Below are positions 28,117 to 36,210 of a stretch of 64,000 nt of DNA, piece after piece. The position numbers and the translations under genes were made by a program. Position 1 is the stretch's first letter. Every line of letters starts with the position of its first letter. The notes beneath the pieces are model-generated. The model was not told the origin of the DNA. It searched no databases and saw only the letters and a list, made by a program, of their open reading frames with translations. The stretch is from JACVRW01 sp963835705 (GTDB lineage Bacteria; Actinomycetota; Thermoleophilia; Solirubrobacterales; Thermoleophilaceae). The DNA is taken from positions 11,840 to 75,839 of the forward strand of contig CAWIGR010000004.1 in NCBI GenBank assembly GCA_963835705.1, given 5' to 3'.

Positions 28117-28722
28117 GTGAAGCTATATCCCTCCCAGCCGGCGGCGCGACGGCGCACTCTGACGAGCGACCTGCTCGCCCTCCTGCTGATCGGGCTGTTC
28201 GCGGTGATCGGGCTTAAGGTGCACGACGCGGTGGACCAGCTCGCGGTCCTCGGGACCGGCGTGAAGGACGCCGGGGGCGCCGTGACGGAAGGGTTCGGCG
28301 CGGCCGGCGAGGCCGTCTCGGGCGCCCCGCTGGTGGGAGACGAGCTGGGCGAGGCGCTCGGCGAGGCCGGCGAGGCCACCGGCGGCCCGGTCGAGGAGGC
28401 CGGCCGCGAGGGCGAGGAGGCGGTGCACGACCTCGCGCTGCTGCTCGGCCTCCTGGTCTTCCTGCTGCCGACCGCGGTGTACGTCTGGCAGGTCGGCCCG
28501 CGCCGGCTTCGCCAGATCCGGACCCTGAGCGACACCTCCCGGGCGCTGAGCGGTGAGATGACCCCGGCGCGCCGCCAGGCGCTCGCGATGCGGGCCGCCT
28601 TCGGCCTGCCGTTCGCGCGGCTCCTGCGCCACACGCCGGACCCGATCGGCGACTTCGTCAAGGATCGCTACGACCCGCTGCTCGAGGCGCTGTACGAGGA
28701 CGCGGAGATGCGCACGCCCTAG
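28117..28722 (+). CDS. Hypothetical two-span membrane protein
   Basis: This 201-residue protein starts at GTG 28117. One membrane helix (LLALLLIGLFAVIGLKV) near residues 18-35 is followed by a Gly/Ala/Glu-rich, probably amphipathic or flexible stretch. A second helix (LALLLGLLVFLLPTAVYVW) follows, then a basic cytoplasmic tail. No family is recognised. It is divergent from ppdK across the palindrome. Its stop overlaps the recO stop by 4 bases. Confidence 0.6.
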   Translation: MKLYPSQPAARRRTLTSDLLALLLIGLFAVIGLKVHDAVDQLAVLGTGVKDAGGAVTEGFGAAGEAVSGAPLVGDELGEALGEAGEATGGPVEEAGREGEEAVHDLALLLGLLVFLLPTAVYVWQVGPRRLRQIRTLSDTSRALSGEMTPARRQALAMRAAFGLPFARLLRHTPDPIGDFVKDRYDPLLEALYEDAEMRTP

Positions 28723-29435
28723 GCGATCCGCCGGAGCCGAACGTGCGCGTGGTACTCGAGCGTCTCGGCTATCGCCCGGTCGGCCTGCGACAGCGCCGCC
28801 GCCGGCGCCTGTGGCGTCTCCGACAGCGGCCGCGCCAGCGCGCCGACCAGGAAGCGGTGGGCCTCCTCGCCGAGCGGGAACGAGCCCGCCTCGCACCCGG
28901 CGCAGACCACCCCGCCCGCGCTCGGCGAGAACGCGCCCAGGTGCTCCTCCTCCCCGCAGGCGGCGCACGAGCCCAGCTCCGGGGCGAACCCGGCGCTCAG
29001 CAGCAGCTTCAGGCGGAAGGCGAGCGCCTGGGCGCGGCCGGCGGCGTCCGCGCTCGCGTCGAGCAGCGCCAGCTCGTGGCAGAGCAGGTTGTAGGCGGGA
29101 CGGTTCGGCTCGCTCGAGTCGAGCAGCCGCAGGACCGCCTCGCAGGCCTGCGTGGCGCACTCGAGCGACGCGCGCCGCTCGCGCAGCGCCGGGTGGACGT
29201 GCACGCTGTCGGCCTGGCTGACGGTGGACAGCTCGCCGCGGCCTTCGTGCATCACGAGGCGGACCCGGCTGAGCGGCTCGAGCCGGCCCCCCAGGCGCGA
29301 CTTCACCCGCCGGACGCCCTTGGCGACCGCCCCCACCCGGCCGCGGTCGGGGGTGTAGAGGTGCAGGACGCGATCGGCCTCGCCGTAGCGGATCGAGCGC
29401 AGCACGACCGCTTCCGTCTTGTACGAACCGCCCAC
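28719..29435 (-). CDS. recO: DNA repair protein RecO
   Basis: This 238-residue protein starts with an OB-fold N-terminus (YKTEAVVLRSIRYGEADRVLHLYTPDRGRVGAVAKGVRR), followed by a helical domain with a four-Cys zinc site (CAACGEEEHLGAF and GVVCAGCE). It acts with RecR and RecF to load RecA on SSB-coated gaps. ATG 29435 is the start. It is convergent with the membrane-protein gene and divergent from the glutaredoxin, 20 bases apart. Confidence 0.92.
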   Translation of the reverse strand: MGGSYKTEAVVLRSIRYGEADRVLHLYTPDRGRVGAVAKGVRRVKSRLGGRLEPLSRVRLVMHEGRGELSTVSQADSVHVHPALRERRASLECATQACEAVLRLLDSSEPNRPAYNLLCHELALLDASADAAGRAQALAFRLKLLLSAGFAPELGSCAACGEEEHLGAFSPSAGGVVCAGCEAGSFPLGEEAHRFLVGALARPLSETPQAPAAALSQADRAIAETLEYHAHVRLRRIA

Positions 29436-29455
29436 ACCCCTAGACTCTGAACGGG

Positions 29456-29740
29456 ATGGCGGACGAGAAGGGGATGGCGAGCCCGAACGGGAGGGTGACC
29501 CTCTACACCACCGAGCCGTGCGGCTTCTGCCGCCAGGCGAAGACGCTGCTGCAGACGCGCGGCGTGGACTATCTCGAGGTCAACCTCACAAAGGACCCCG
29601 ACGGCCGCGCCGACCTCGTCGCCCTCACCGGCCAGATGACGTTCCCGCAGATAGTGGTGGGGAAGCGGGCGATCGGCGGCTTCCGCGAGCTGCTCGAGGC
29701 CGACCGGGCCGGGACGCTCGACGAGCTACTTGCGGCGTAG
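29456..29740 (+). CDS. Glutaredoxin
   Basis: This 94-residue glutaredoxin has the redox motif CGFC (TTEPCGFCRQAK), cis-Pro in MTFPQIVV, and the C-terminal GGFRELLEADRAG. It reduces disulfides, using glutathione or mycothiol-type thiols. Actinobacteria commonly lack glutathione, so it may act as a mycoredoxin-like protein. A 14-base overlap with the convergent mutM is present. Confidence 0.88.
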   Translation: MADEKGMASPNGRVTLYTTEPCGFCRQAKTLLQTRGVDYLEVNLTKDPDGRADLVALTGQMTFPQIVVGKRAIGGFRELLEADRAGTLDELLAA

Positions 29741-30574
29741 CCGCTGGCAGCGCGGGCAGATGTACGTGCCCCGGCCGGCGGCCCTGAGCTTCAGGATCGT
29801 GGCTCCGCAGCGCGGGCACGGCTCCCCTTCGCGCGTGTGCACCAGGAAGCGGTCCTGGAAGCTGCCCTCGGCGCCGTCCACCTGGCGGTAGTCGTCGATC
29901 GACGCGCCCTTCGCGTCGATCCCGGCCTCGAGCGTCTCCACGACCGCGTCCCGGAGCGCCTCCACCTGCGGGCGCCGCAGCGTGCCGACGGGGCGAAGCG
30001 GGTGGATCCGGGCGCGGAAGAGCGCCTCGTCGGCGTAGATGTTGCCCACGCCCGCGACCCGCTCCTGGGTGAGCAGGAACGCCTTCACGGGCTGCTTGCG
30101 CCCGCGCGCCATCGCGCGGAGGGCCTCCGCGGTGAAGTCCGGGCTGAGCGGCTCCACGCCGAGCCGCGACGCGAAGTACTCGGCCAGGGCGTCGCTTCCG
30201 AGCAGCACGTCGCCGGTGCCGAAGCGGCGCACGTCCACGAAGAGCAGGCGGTCGAGGCCGCCGCCGCCGAGCTGGAAGCGCACCCGCAGGTGTGCCCGCT
30301 CCGGGTCGTCCTCGGCGGCCGGCACGAGCAGCAGGTTGCCGGTCATGCGCAGGTGCATCACGAGGTGCACGTCGTCCTCGAACGACACGACGAGGTACTT
30401 GCCGCGCCTCCAGAGCCGCTCGATGAGCCGTCCGTTGAGCGCGTCCGAGACCGCCTCGGGCGGGGCCGGCTCGCACCAGCGCGGGTCGCGCACCTCGATG
30501 CGCTCGAGGCGACGACCCTCGAGCGCGGGCGCCAGCTGGCGGCGGATCGTCTCGACCTCGGGCAGCTCGGGCAT
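29726..30574 (-). CDS. mutM: Formamidopyrimidine-DNA glycosylase
   Basis: This 282-residue enzyme starts MPELPEVE, where Pro2 is the catalytic N-terminus and Glu3 an active-site residue. It has LWRRGKYLVV (the usual Lys), the H2TH region with RVAGVGNIYADEALF, and a C-terminal zinc finger (CPRCGATILKL ... CPRCQRLRRK). It removes 8-oxoguanine and FaPy bases and nicks the strand. It lies in a repair and replication-rich neighbourhood with recO and xerD. Confidence 0.95.
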   Translation of the reverse strand: MPELPEVETIRRQLAPALEGRRLERIEVRDPRWCEPAPPEAVSDALNGRLIERLWRRGKYLVVSFEDDVHLVMHLRMTGNLLLVPAAEDDPERAHLRVRFQLGGGGLDRLLFVDVRRFGTGDVLLGSDALAEYFASRLGVEPLSPDFTAEALRAMARGRKQPVKAFLLTQERVAGVGNIYADEALFRARIHPLRPVGTLRRPQVEALRDAVVETLEAGIDAKGASIDDYRQVDGAEGSFQDRFLVHTREGEPCPRCGATILKLRAAGRGTYICPRCQRLRRK

Positions 30575-30597
30575 GTCACCCGAGCCTATTAGGGGGG

Positions 30598-31542
30598 TCA
30601 GCCCGCGGTCGCCCGGGGATGCGCCTTGAAGTACACGTCCTTCAGCCGCTCGCTCGACAGGTGCGTGTAGAGCTGCGTCGTCGACACGTCGGCGTGGCCC
30701 AGCATCTCCTGCACCGAGCGAAGGTCGCAGCCCCCCGCCAGCAGATGCGTGGCGAATGTGTGGCGGAGCGTGTGAGGGCTCATTCGGTCGGCCAGTCCCG
30801 CGCTCGTGGCGTGGCGGCGGACGATCTTGTAGAGCCCCTGGCGCGTCAGCTTGTCGCCGCGGAAGTTCACGAACAGATGCGCCTCCAGCCCGTTCTTCAC
30901 GAGGCCGGGGCGCCCGCGCTCGAGGTATACGCGCAGCGCCCGCAGCGCCGCCTGACCGATCGGGACGATGCGCTCCTTCGACCCCTTGCCCCGGGCCCGC
31001 AGGACGCGCTCCTCGAGGTCCACGTCGCCCAGCTCCAGGCCGATCGCCTCCGAGGCCCGCAGCCCGCAGGCGTACATCAGCTCGAGCAGGGCGCGGTCGC
31101 GGAGGGCGTGAGGGTCGGTGCCGCGGGGCTGCGCCAGGAGGTGGTCGATCTCGCCGCGGGTGAGCACGTGCGGCAGCTTGCGGCTGCGCCGCGGCGCGCT
31201 GAGGCCCGCGGTGGGATCGGAATCGCGCAGGCCCTCGCGGCGCAGGTGGCGGTAGAAGGAGCGCAGGCAGGCGGACTTGCGGTGGATCGTGGCGGGCGAG
31301 GAAGGGCGGTGGTCCGCGTCGCCGGTCGCGAGCCGGGTGAGGAAGTCGCCGATGTCGCCCGTGTCGGCGTCAACCGCGCTGCGCCCGCGCTCCCCGAGGA
31401 AGCGCCCGAACTGCAGCAGGTCGCCGCGATAGGCCTCGAGCGTGTTGCGCGACAGCCCGCGCTCGAACTCGAGGTAGGCGAGGAAGTCGAGCATCAGGTG
31501 CTCGTGCCGGCGTTCCGCGACTGGTCTTTCGATCGTTGCCAT
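30598..31542 (-). CDS. xerD: Tyrosine recombinase XerD/XerC
   Basis: This 314-residue protein has a core-binding domain (FLAYLEFERGLSRNTLEAYRGDL) and a catalytic domain with Arg in ELMYACGLRASE, Lys in GKGSKERIV, His-x-x-Arg in SPHTLRHTFATHLL, His in LGHADVSTTQLYTHL and Tyr at the end of that motif. This length and these motifs fit the chromosome-dimer resolvase, not a phage integrase. It is followed by mutM on the same strand. The start is ATG 31542. Confidence 0.9.
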   Translation of the reverse strand: MATIERPVAERRHEHLMLDFLAYLEFERGLSRNTLEAYRGDLLQFGRFLGERGRSAVDADTGDIGDFLTRLATGDADHRPSSPATIHRKSACLRSFYRHLRREGLRDSDPTAGLSAPRRSRKLPHVLTRGEIDHLLAQPRGTDPHALRDRALLELMYACGLRASEAIGLELGDVDLEERVLRARGKGSKERIVPIGQAALRALRVYLERGRPGLVKNGLEAHLFVNFRGDKLTRQGLYKIVRRHATSAGLADRMSPHTLRHTFATHLLAGGCDLRSVQEMLGHADVSTTQLYTHLSSERLKDVYFKAHPRATAG

Positions 31543-31596
31543 CCACCACTCGGTTCGGCCGAGCGGCCGGCATCCCTTGACGCTGCAAGATGCGCG

Positions 31597-32121
31597 TCAG
31601 GCCAGGTAGGCCTTGAACCAGAGCAGCCCGACGAGCGACTTGGCGTCGCGGCACTCCTGGATCACCCGGTCGAGCTCGCCGATCGGGATCTCGGCGATCT
31701 CGATGCGCTCCTCCTCGGCGGCGTCGGCGGGCTCGTCGTGGAGGTCGGTGGCGAGGTAGAGGTGGCACTCCTCGTCGGCGAAGCCGGGCGAGGTGTAGAA
31801 GCTCGTGAGGTGCCGCCACGTCCGGGCGCCCTTGCCGATCTCCTCGGCGAGCTCGCGCTTGGCCGTGTCGAGCGGTTCCTCCCCGTCCTCGTCGAGCTTG
31901 CCGGCGGGGAGCTCGAGCAGGGCCGGCTCGTTCACCGGCTCGCGCGGCTGGCGGACCAGGAACAGCCGCTCGCCGTCGAAGGCGACCACCGCCACCGAGC
32001 CGGGGTGCGCCACGATCTCGCGCTCGGCCTCCTCCCCGTCCTCGTAGCGGAAGCGGTCGACCCTCACGGTCGCGATCCTGCCCTCCCACGCGGTCCTGCC
32101 GCCGATGCGCTCGAAGCTCAC
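31597..32121 (-). CDS. NUDIX hydrolase (ADP-ribose pyrophosphatase-like)
   Basis: This 174-residue protein starts at GTG 32121, overlapping the upstream peptidase stop by 4 bp. It has a complete Nudix box, PAGKLDEDGEEPLDTAKRELAEEIGK, and the SFYTSPGFADEECHLYLATDL segment found in ADP-ribose pyrophosphatases. It cleaves nucleoside-diphosphate sugars such as ADP-ribose. It probably forms an operon with the peptidase upstream. Confidence 0.88.
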   Translation of the reverse strand: MSFERIGGRTAWEGRIATVRVDRFRYEDGEEAEREIVAHPGSVAVVAFDGERLFLVRQPREPVNEPALLELPAGKLDEDGEEPLDTAKRELAEEIGKGARTWRHLTSFYTSPGFADEECHLYLATDLHDEPADAAEEERIEIAEIPIGELDRVIQECRDAKSLVGLLWFKAYLA

Positions 32122-33245
32122 CGCGCCGCTTCCTCCACGATCGCAAGGGTCACGTCCAGCATCTGCTCCAGCGCGTCGACCGTGACCGACTCGGTCGGCT
32201 CGTGGTTGCGCTCGGTGCCGTTGGCCACGTTCAGCACGGGCAGCCCGGCGGCGATCAGGGCGTTGGCGTCGCTGCCGCCGCCCGTGGTGATGTAGACCGG
32301 CTCGATCCCGCGCGACCGCAGCGCCTCGGCCGCCACCTCCACCACCGGCGTGGTACGCGCGAACCGGTAGCTCTGGAAGTGGCGCTCCACCGCGGTCTCC
32401 ACGTCGCAGTCGGCCTCGCTGGCAGCCTCGGTCACCGCGTCGACCATCGAGCTGACCACCTCGCCGGCACGCGTGTCGTCGAGGCTCCGGGCCTCCAGCA
32501 CGACCTGGCAGCGCTCCGCCACGACGTTGGCGGCGCTGCCGCCTTCGATCTGGCCGATGTTGGCGGTGGTCGCGGCGTCGAGGCGGCCGATCCGCATCGC
32601 GGCGAGCGCGTGCGCGGCCGCGGCGATCGCGTTGCGGCCGTTCTCGGGGCGGATGCCGGCGTGCGCGGCCTGGCCGCGGAAGTCCGCGTCGAGCCGGTAG
32701 TAGGTGGGCGAGGCGGTCACGAGCTCGCCCACCGGCGACGCGTGGTCGAACACGTAGCCGAGCTCGGCGCGCAGCCGCCCGCGGTCGAAGGCCTTGGCGC
32801 CCGCCAGGGCGAGCTCCTCGCAGGTGGTGAAGAGGAGCTCCACGCCCACCGGCGAGCCCTCGGCAGCGAGGCGCCGCGCGGCCCCGAGGATCGTGGCCAC
32901 GGCCGCCTTGTTGTCGGCGCCCAGGATGGCCTCGTACCGGTTGCTGAGCACCCCGTTCTCGCTCGTGACCTCGACCGGGCCGGCGAGCGGAACGGTGTCG
33001 AGGTGGGCGCAGAGCAGGACCGTCCGCGCGTCCTCCGGCCCCGGGATCCGGGCCAGCAGGTTGCCGGCCTCCGATCCGGTGTCCGGGCCGCTGTCGTCCT
33101 CCTCGACCTCGAGCCCGAGCGCCTCGAGCTCCGCGCGCATCGCGTCCGCCACGGCCCGCTCGCGCCGCGAGGGGCTCTCGATCTCGCAGAGGCGGACGAA
33201 GTCGTCCAGCAGGCGCTCGCGCTCCTGCGGGGAGGCGGGTCTCAC
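32118..33245 (-). CDS. M20 metallopeptidase (tripeptide aminopeptidase-like)
   Basis: This 375-residue protein has the M20 metal ligands: His in LLCAHLDTVPL, the bridging Asp in LGADNKAAVA, Glu pair in FTTCEELALAGA, and the late His in RNHEPTES, with a lid-domain segment. It is closest to PepT-like di/tripeptidases. The probable start is GTG 33245 (VRPASPQERERLL). An ATG at 33293 would add 16 residues with no family match. It is divergent from the AlkZ-like gene across the 33304-33350 palindrome. Confidence 0.85.
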   Translation of the reverse strand: MRPASPQERERLLDDFVRLCEIESPSRRERAVADAMRAELEALGLEVEEDDSGPDTGSEAGNLLARIPGPEDARTVLLCAHLDTVPLAGPVEVTSENGVLSNRYEAILGADNKAAVATILGAARRLAAEGSPVGVELLFTTCEELALAGAKAFDRGRLRAELGYVFDHASPVGELVTASPTYYRLDADFRGQAAHAGIRPENGRNAIAAAAHALAAMRIGRLDAATTANIGQIEGGSAANVVAERCQVVLEARSLDDTRAGEVVSSMVDAVTEAASEADCDVETAVERHFQSYRFARTTPVVEVAAEALRSRGIEPVYITTGGGSDANALIAAGLPVLNVANGTERNHEPTESVTVDALEQMLDVTLAIVEEAAR

Positions 33246-33303
33246 GGGGCGGAACGGTATCGCGCGCGCGCGGCAGCTGCGAACTACGAGCAATAAAGGG
33301 AGG

Positions 33304-33350
33304 GAGTGTCGCGGATTGTGGCCCTATATGGGCCACCAGGCGCGACACTC
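33304..33350. repeat. Nested perfect palindrome, family member 1 (GAGTGT...ACACTC)
   Basis: The 10-bp outer arms GAGTGTCGCG and CGCGACACTC enclose 4-base spacers and 7-bp inner arms GTGGCCC and GGGCCAC around TATAT. Everything is exactly symmetric: 10-4-7-5-7-4-10. It occupies the 138-base gap between the divergent peptidase and AlkZ-like genes. The ends GAGTGT/ACACTC and a TATG-containing centre also occur in the tandem pair at 57647-57749. It could be an operator pair, a cruciform, or a REP-like element. Confidence 0.85.
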
Positions 33351-33383
33351 GCGACCGAACCCCTCCTCACTAGCTTCTGTTCA

Positions 33384-34514
33384 ATGGCAATCGAGCTCAC
33401 CTGGCCGCAGGCGCTCGCCTGGCGCATGCGCCGCCACCACCTCGTGGAGAGGGCGCCGCGCGAGGAGATGCTCGACGTCGCCGCCGACATCGGCGGCCTT
33501 CACGCCCAGGTGATGTCCTCCGCCGAGCTCACCCTCCATGCCCGCGTGGACGGCCTCGAGCGCGAAGCCGTCGCGAACGCCCTCTGGGACGAGCGCTCGC
33601 TCGTGAAGCTGTGGGCCATGCGGGGAACGCTCCACCTCCTCCCCGCCGCCGAGCTCGACACGTGGCTGGGCGCATTCGGCACCTACGACCACTACCTGAA
33701 GCCGGGCTATCTGCGGAACTTCGAGCTCAGCCGGGAGCAGCTCGAGGAGCTGGTGGACGCCATCGGCGAGGCCCTGGACGGCGAGCTGCGCACGCGCGAG
33801 GAGCTGGGCGCCGAGGTCGCCCGGATCGCGGGATCGCCGGAGCTGGCGGAAAAAGTGCAAGGGAGCTGGGGCCCCTACCTCAAGCCGGCCTCCTTCCGTG
33901 GCCGCCTCTGTTTCGGCCCGAGCGACGGCCAGCGTGTGCGCTTTACGCGACCGGACGGCTGGCTGGGAAGGAGGTTGGGCGAGATCGATGCGGAAAAGGC
34001 GCTGCGCGAAGTCACGCGCCGTCACCTGGGCGCCTTCGGCCCCGCCGCCCGCGAGGACCTCGCGCGCTGGTGGGGCGTCCAGCCGGCGCAGGGCGGGCGC
34101 ATGCTGAAAGCGCTGGGCGAGGACGTCGCGGAGGTGGACGTGGAGGGCACCGCGGGCTGGATGCTGCGCGAGCACGCCGACGAGGCCGCCGCCGAGCAGC
34201 CGCCGGCCCGGCTGGTGCGCCTCCTGCCCGGCTTCGACATGTGGGTGATCGGCGCGGCCCGGGACGCCGCCGCGCTGCTCGACCCGGCCGAGAAGAAGCG
34301 CGTCTACCGCAACCAGGGCTGGATCTCGCCCGTGCTGCTCGTGAACGGCCGGATGGACGGCGTGTGGAAGCACGAGCGCAAGGGCAGGCGCCTCACGGTG
34401 GCGGTCGAGCCGTTCGGCAAGCTGCCGAAGTGGGCCCGCAGGCAGGTCGAGGTGGAGGCCGAGCGGCTGGCGGCGTTCCTGGGCGGAGCCCTCGAGCTCA
34501 GCTGGAGCGAATAG
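33384..34514 (+). CDS. Winged-helix DNA-glycosylase-like protein (AlkZ/HTH_42 family)
   Basis: This 376-residue protein belongs to the family of winged-helix proteins that includes AlkZ, a glycosylase for DNA crosslinks. It has LAWRMRRHHLVER, a GLHAQVMSSAE segment and KLWAMRGTLHLL, then a long middle with repeated winged helices and an ISPVLLVNGRMDGVW end. The active-site motif in AlkZ is Gln-x-Gln. Here the corresponding residues read His-Ala-Gln (HAQ), a variant also seen in family members tied to natural-product resistance. The lesion repaired is unknown. The 3' end overlaps pyrG by 17 bases. Confidence 0.75.
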   Translation: MAIELTWPQALAWRMRRHHLVERAPREEMLDVAADIGGLHAQVMSSAELTLHARVDGLEREAVANALWDERSLVKLWAMRGTLHLLPAAELDTWLGAFGTYDHYLKPGYLRNFELSREQLEELVDAIGEALDGELRTREELGAEVARIAGSPELAEKVQGSWGPYLKPASFRGRLCFGPSDGQRVRFTRPDGWLGRRLGEIDAEKALREVTRRHLGAFGPAAREDLARWWGVQPAQGGRMLKALGEDVAEVDVEGTAGWMLREHADEAAAEQPPARLVRLLPGFDMWVIGAARDAAALLDPAEKKRVYRNQGWISPVLLVNGRMDGVWKHERKGRRLTVAVEPFGKLPKWARRQVEVEAERLAAFLGGALELSWSE

Positions 34515-36162
34515 AGACCTGCGGCTCCACCTCGGGCGCGCGCTCCCCGGCGCGATCCAGGGCGGCTCCCACGAACTCGCGGAAGAGCGGCTGCGGGCGG
34601 AGCGGGCGCGACTTGAACTCCGGGTGGTACTGCGACGCCACGAAGAACGGGTGGTCCGGCAGCTCGATCACCTCCACCAGCCGGTCGTCCGGCGACGTGC
34701 CGGAGAAGACCAGGCCGGAGTGCTCCAGCCGCTTGCGCAGGAAGTTGTTGACCTCGTAGCGGTGCCGGTGGCGCTCGTAGATGACCGCCTCGCCGTAGAT
34801 CTCGCGCGCCCGGGTTCCCTCGTGGAGCTTGACCGGGTCGGCGCCCAGCCGCATGGTCCCGCCCATGTCGCGCACCTCCTTCTGCTCCGGCAGGAGGTCG
34901 ATCACCGGGTACGGGGTCTCGGGATCGAACTCGGTCGAGTTCGCCCCGTCCATGCCCGCCACGTGCCGGGCGAACTCGGAGACCGCGATCTGCATGCCGA
35001 GGCAGATCCCGAGGTAGGGCACGCGCTGCTCGCGCGCGAAACGGGCGGCCCGGATCTTGCCCTCGATGCCGCGCACGCCGAAGCCGCCGGGGACCAGGAT
35101 GCCGTGGCAGGTGGCGAGCTCGGCCTCGACCTCGCCTTCGGTGAGGCGCTCGGAGTCGACCCAGTGCACCTCGACGCGCCCTCCGTGGTGGGTGCCGGCG
35201 TGGTTGAGCGCCTCGATCACCGACAGGTACGCGTCGGCGAGCTGGTTGTACTTGCCGACCAGGGCGATGCGCACCGGCGCGGCGGCAGACCCGATCCGGT
35301 CCACCAGGCCCTCCCATTCCGACAGGTCGGGCGGCGATGTGCCCATCCGGAAGTGGTCGAGCACGCGGTCGGCCACGCCCTCCTGCTCGAACTCGAGCGG
35401 GACCTTGTAGATCGAGTCCACGTCGCGCGCGGACACCACCGACTCGACCGGCAGGTTCGCGAACAGGGCGATCTTCTCGCGGATGTCCTTGCCGAGCGGC
35501 TCCTCCGAGCGGCACATGACCATGTGGGGCTGGATGCCGATGCGGCGCAGCTCCTGCACCGAGTGCTGGGTGGGCTTCGTCTTCAGCTCGCCCGCGTGGC
35601 CCAGGAAGGGAACCAGGGTCAGGTGGACGAACATGCAGCGGTCGCGCCCCAGGTCGGAGTGGAACTGGCGCAGGGCCTCGAGGAACGGCAGCGACTCGAT
35701 GTCCCCGACCGTGCCGCCGATCTCGGTGATGACCATGTCGACGTCGGCCGACTCGGCCACCAGCCGGATGCGGTTCTTGATCTCGTCGGTGATGTGCGGG
35801 ATCACCTGGACGGTGCCGCCCAGGTAGTCGCCGCGGCGTTCGCGCCGGATCACCGAGTTGTAGATGGCGCCGGCGGTGGCGTTCGAGGCGCGGCTCGTGT
35901 TGACGTCCGTGAAGCGCTCGTAGTGGCCCAGGTCGAGGTCGGTCTCCGCGCCGTCCTCGGTGACGAACACCTCGCCGTGCTGGAACGGGCTCATCGTGCC
36001 CGGGTCCACGTTGATGTACGGGTCGAACTTCTGGATCGTCACCGACAGGCCGCGGGCGACCAGGAGCCGGCCCAGCGAGGCGGCCGCGATGCCCTTCCCG
36101 AGTGCGGAGACGACGCCGCCGGTGATGAATACGAATCGGGTTTCCGGGCGGCTTTGAGGCAC
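34498..36162 (-). CDS. pyrG: CTP synthase
   Basis: This 554-residue enzyme converts UTP, ATP and glutamine to CTP. The N-terminal synthetase domain shows FVFITGGVVSALGKGI, KFDPYINVDPGTMSPFQHGEVFVTEDGAE and EIGGTVGDIES. The C-terminal glutaminase domain shows PGGFGVRG, the Cys nucleophile in YLGICLGMQ, and His/Glu in SQYHPEFKSRP. The length is normal. ATG 36162 is the start. Confidence 0.97.
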   Translation of the reverse strand: MPQSRPETRFVFITGGVVSALGKGIAAASLGRLLVARGLSVTIQKFDPYINVDPGTMSPFQHGEVFVTEDGAETDLDLGHYERFTDVNTSRASNATAGAIYNSVIRRERRGDYLGGTVQVIPHITDEIKNRIRLVAESADVDMVITEIGGTVGDIESLPFLEALRQFHSDLGRDRCMFVHLTLVPFLGHAGELKTKPTQHSVQELRRIGIQPHMVMCRSEEPLGKDIREKIALFANLPVESVVSARDVDSIYKVPLEFEQEGVADRVLDHFRMGTSPPDLSEWEGLVDRIGSAAAPVRIALVGKYNQLADAYLSVIEALNHAGTHHGGRVEVHWVDSERLTEGEVEAELATCHGILVPGGFGVRGIEGKIRAARFAREQRVPYLGICLGMQIAVSEFARHVAGMDGANSTEFDPETPYPVIDLLPEQKEVRDMGGTMRLGADPVKLHEGTRAREIYGEAVIYERHRHRYEVNNFLRKRLEHSGLVFSGTSPDDRLVEVIELPDHPFFVASQYHPEFKSRPLRPQPLFREFVGAALDRAGERAPEVEPQVSIRSS

Positions 36163-36210
36163 AGGCGACTCTGGGAAGTTCAGTCTAGCCGTGCGCGAGG
36201 CGGAAGCGGC

